Part shown: positions 41,498 through 41,629 of the stretch, one piece after another
How positions within the stretch are numbered: the first letter of the stretch is position 1
Layout of the letters: every line of letters starts with the position of its first letter
Assembly: GCA_021841935.1 (NCBI GenBank)
Contig: JAKCDL010000019.1
Span: 1-41,629 of the forward strand
Direction: 5' to 3'
Length of the DNA stretch: 41,629 nucleotides
Origin: Actinomycetes bacterium
GTDB taxonomy: Bacteria; Actinomycetota; Acidimicrobiia; Acidimicrobiales; Acidimicrobiaceae
Made by a program: the position numbers and the translations under genes
The notes under the pieces: model-generated
What the model was told of the DNA's origin: nothing
The model's input: only the letters and a program-made list of their open reading frames with translations
Databases searched by the model: none

Positions 41498-41629
41498 TTG
41501 CTAGTAATTGAGAAGTTGAGCGCGAGTTATGGACCCGTCAAAGCGCTCAAAGAGGTATCGCTCAGTGTGGATCGAGCGAAAATTACGGCTGTGCTTGGTG
41601 CGAATGGTGCTGGGAAAACCACACTACTT
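41498..41629 (+). CDS. livF: Branched-chain amino acid-type ABC transporter ATP-binding protein LivF, N-terminal fragment
   Basis: The last 132 bases encode 44 residues in one frame: LVIEKLSASYGPVKALKEVS, then the Walker A VLGANGAGKTTLL at the window edge. This is the standard opening of LivF proteins (A-S-Y-G, then G-x-N-G-A-G-K-T). The start is TTG 41498 with GGGGGA at 41488-41493. It is truncated by the window end, not by mutation. Confidence 0.88.
   Translation, partial: MLVIEKLSASYGPVKALKEVSLSVDRAKITAVLGANGAGKTTLL

Noticed and set aside
1..41629. CRISPR arrays, insertion sequences, tRNA/rRNA genes, prophage
   Set aside because: Looked for regular direct repeats, transposase motifs, tRNA T-loop-like GTTCRANYC with stems, and phage gene order; none was found.

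Overview
The window looks like chromosomal DNA of an actinobacterium, most probably class Acidimicrobiia (an Acidithrix/Ferrimicrobium-like organism). This is inference from gene content, not a database match. The clues are a homodimeric AceE-type pyruvate dehydrogenase, a MDMPI-fold protein of the mycothiol-dependent family, a SUF system that includes a Rieske ferredoxin, the ImuA'/ImuB/DnaE2 mutasome with GAAC-N4-GTTC LexA boxes, and a remnant of the 'GYWLVASDGG' surface repeat that is common in acidimicrobia. Base composition looks moderate and start codons are often GTG or TTG. No rRNA, tRNA, CRISPR array, insertion sequence or prophage was seen.

Layout. 1-639: 5' part of oligopeptidase B (minus). 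841-2241: sufB. 2471-6978 (minus): a MDMPI-like protein, then an htrA - response regulator - histidine kinase envelope-stress operon. 6979-7795: a long stretch without genes. 7796-8953: a Cys-rich hypothetical protein and a dienoyl-CoA isomerase-like crotonase. 9107-11395: sufD - Rieske - sufC1. 11452-11603: a promoter carrying a perfect CRP-type box, followed by a possible small RNA. 11892-15492: a second two-component system with a membrane-anchored phosphodiester glycosidase. 15639-18160 (minus): sufC2-sufS-sufU. 18220-20693 (minus): nitroreductase, MBL hydrolase, SDR. 21056-25041: aceE, HhH-GPD protein, thiE. 25104-27653 (minus): an alpha/beta-hydrolase-like protein without its catalytic residues, a CMD/AhpD-like protein and an acyl-CoA dehydrogenase. 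28118-32231: a fused two-half ABC exporter and a peroxiredoxin. 32241-38629: the SOS mutasome. 38638 to the end: an EamA transporter, a decayed surface-repeat gene, livG and the start of livF.

How the parts work together. The Fe-S assembly machinery is split into three transcription units on both strands. Each is preceded by the same inverted repeat, ACTATC-N2-GATAGT, which makes a scattered but jointly controlled SUF regulon likely. The regulator is not in the window. The mutasome is controlled by two LexA boxes with identical geometry: the -10 element starts 8 nt after the box centre and the ATG lies exactly 20 nt after it. This predicts leaderless SOS transcripts for imuA' and dnaE2. The observations most worth following up are the SUF operator, the two divergent SufC ATPases, the leaderless LexA promoters with an unknown gene lodged between imuB and dnaE2, the CRP-box/sRNA locus, and the apparent ATT start of the ABC exporter.
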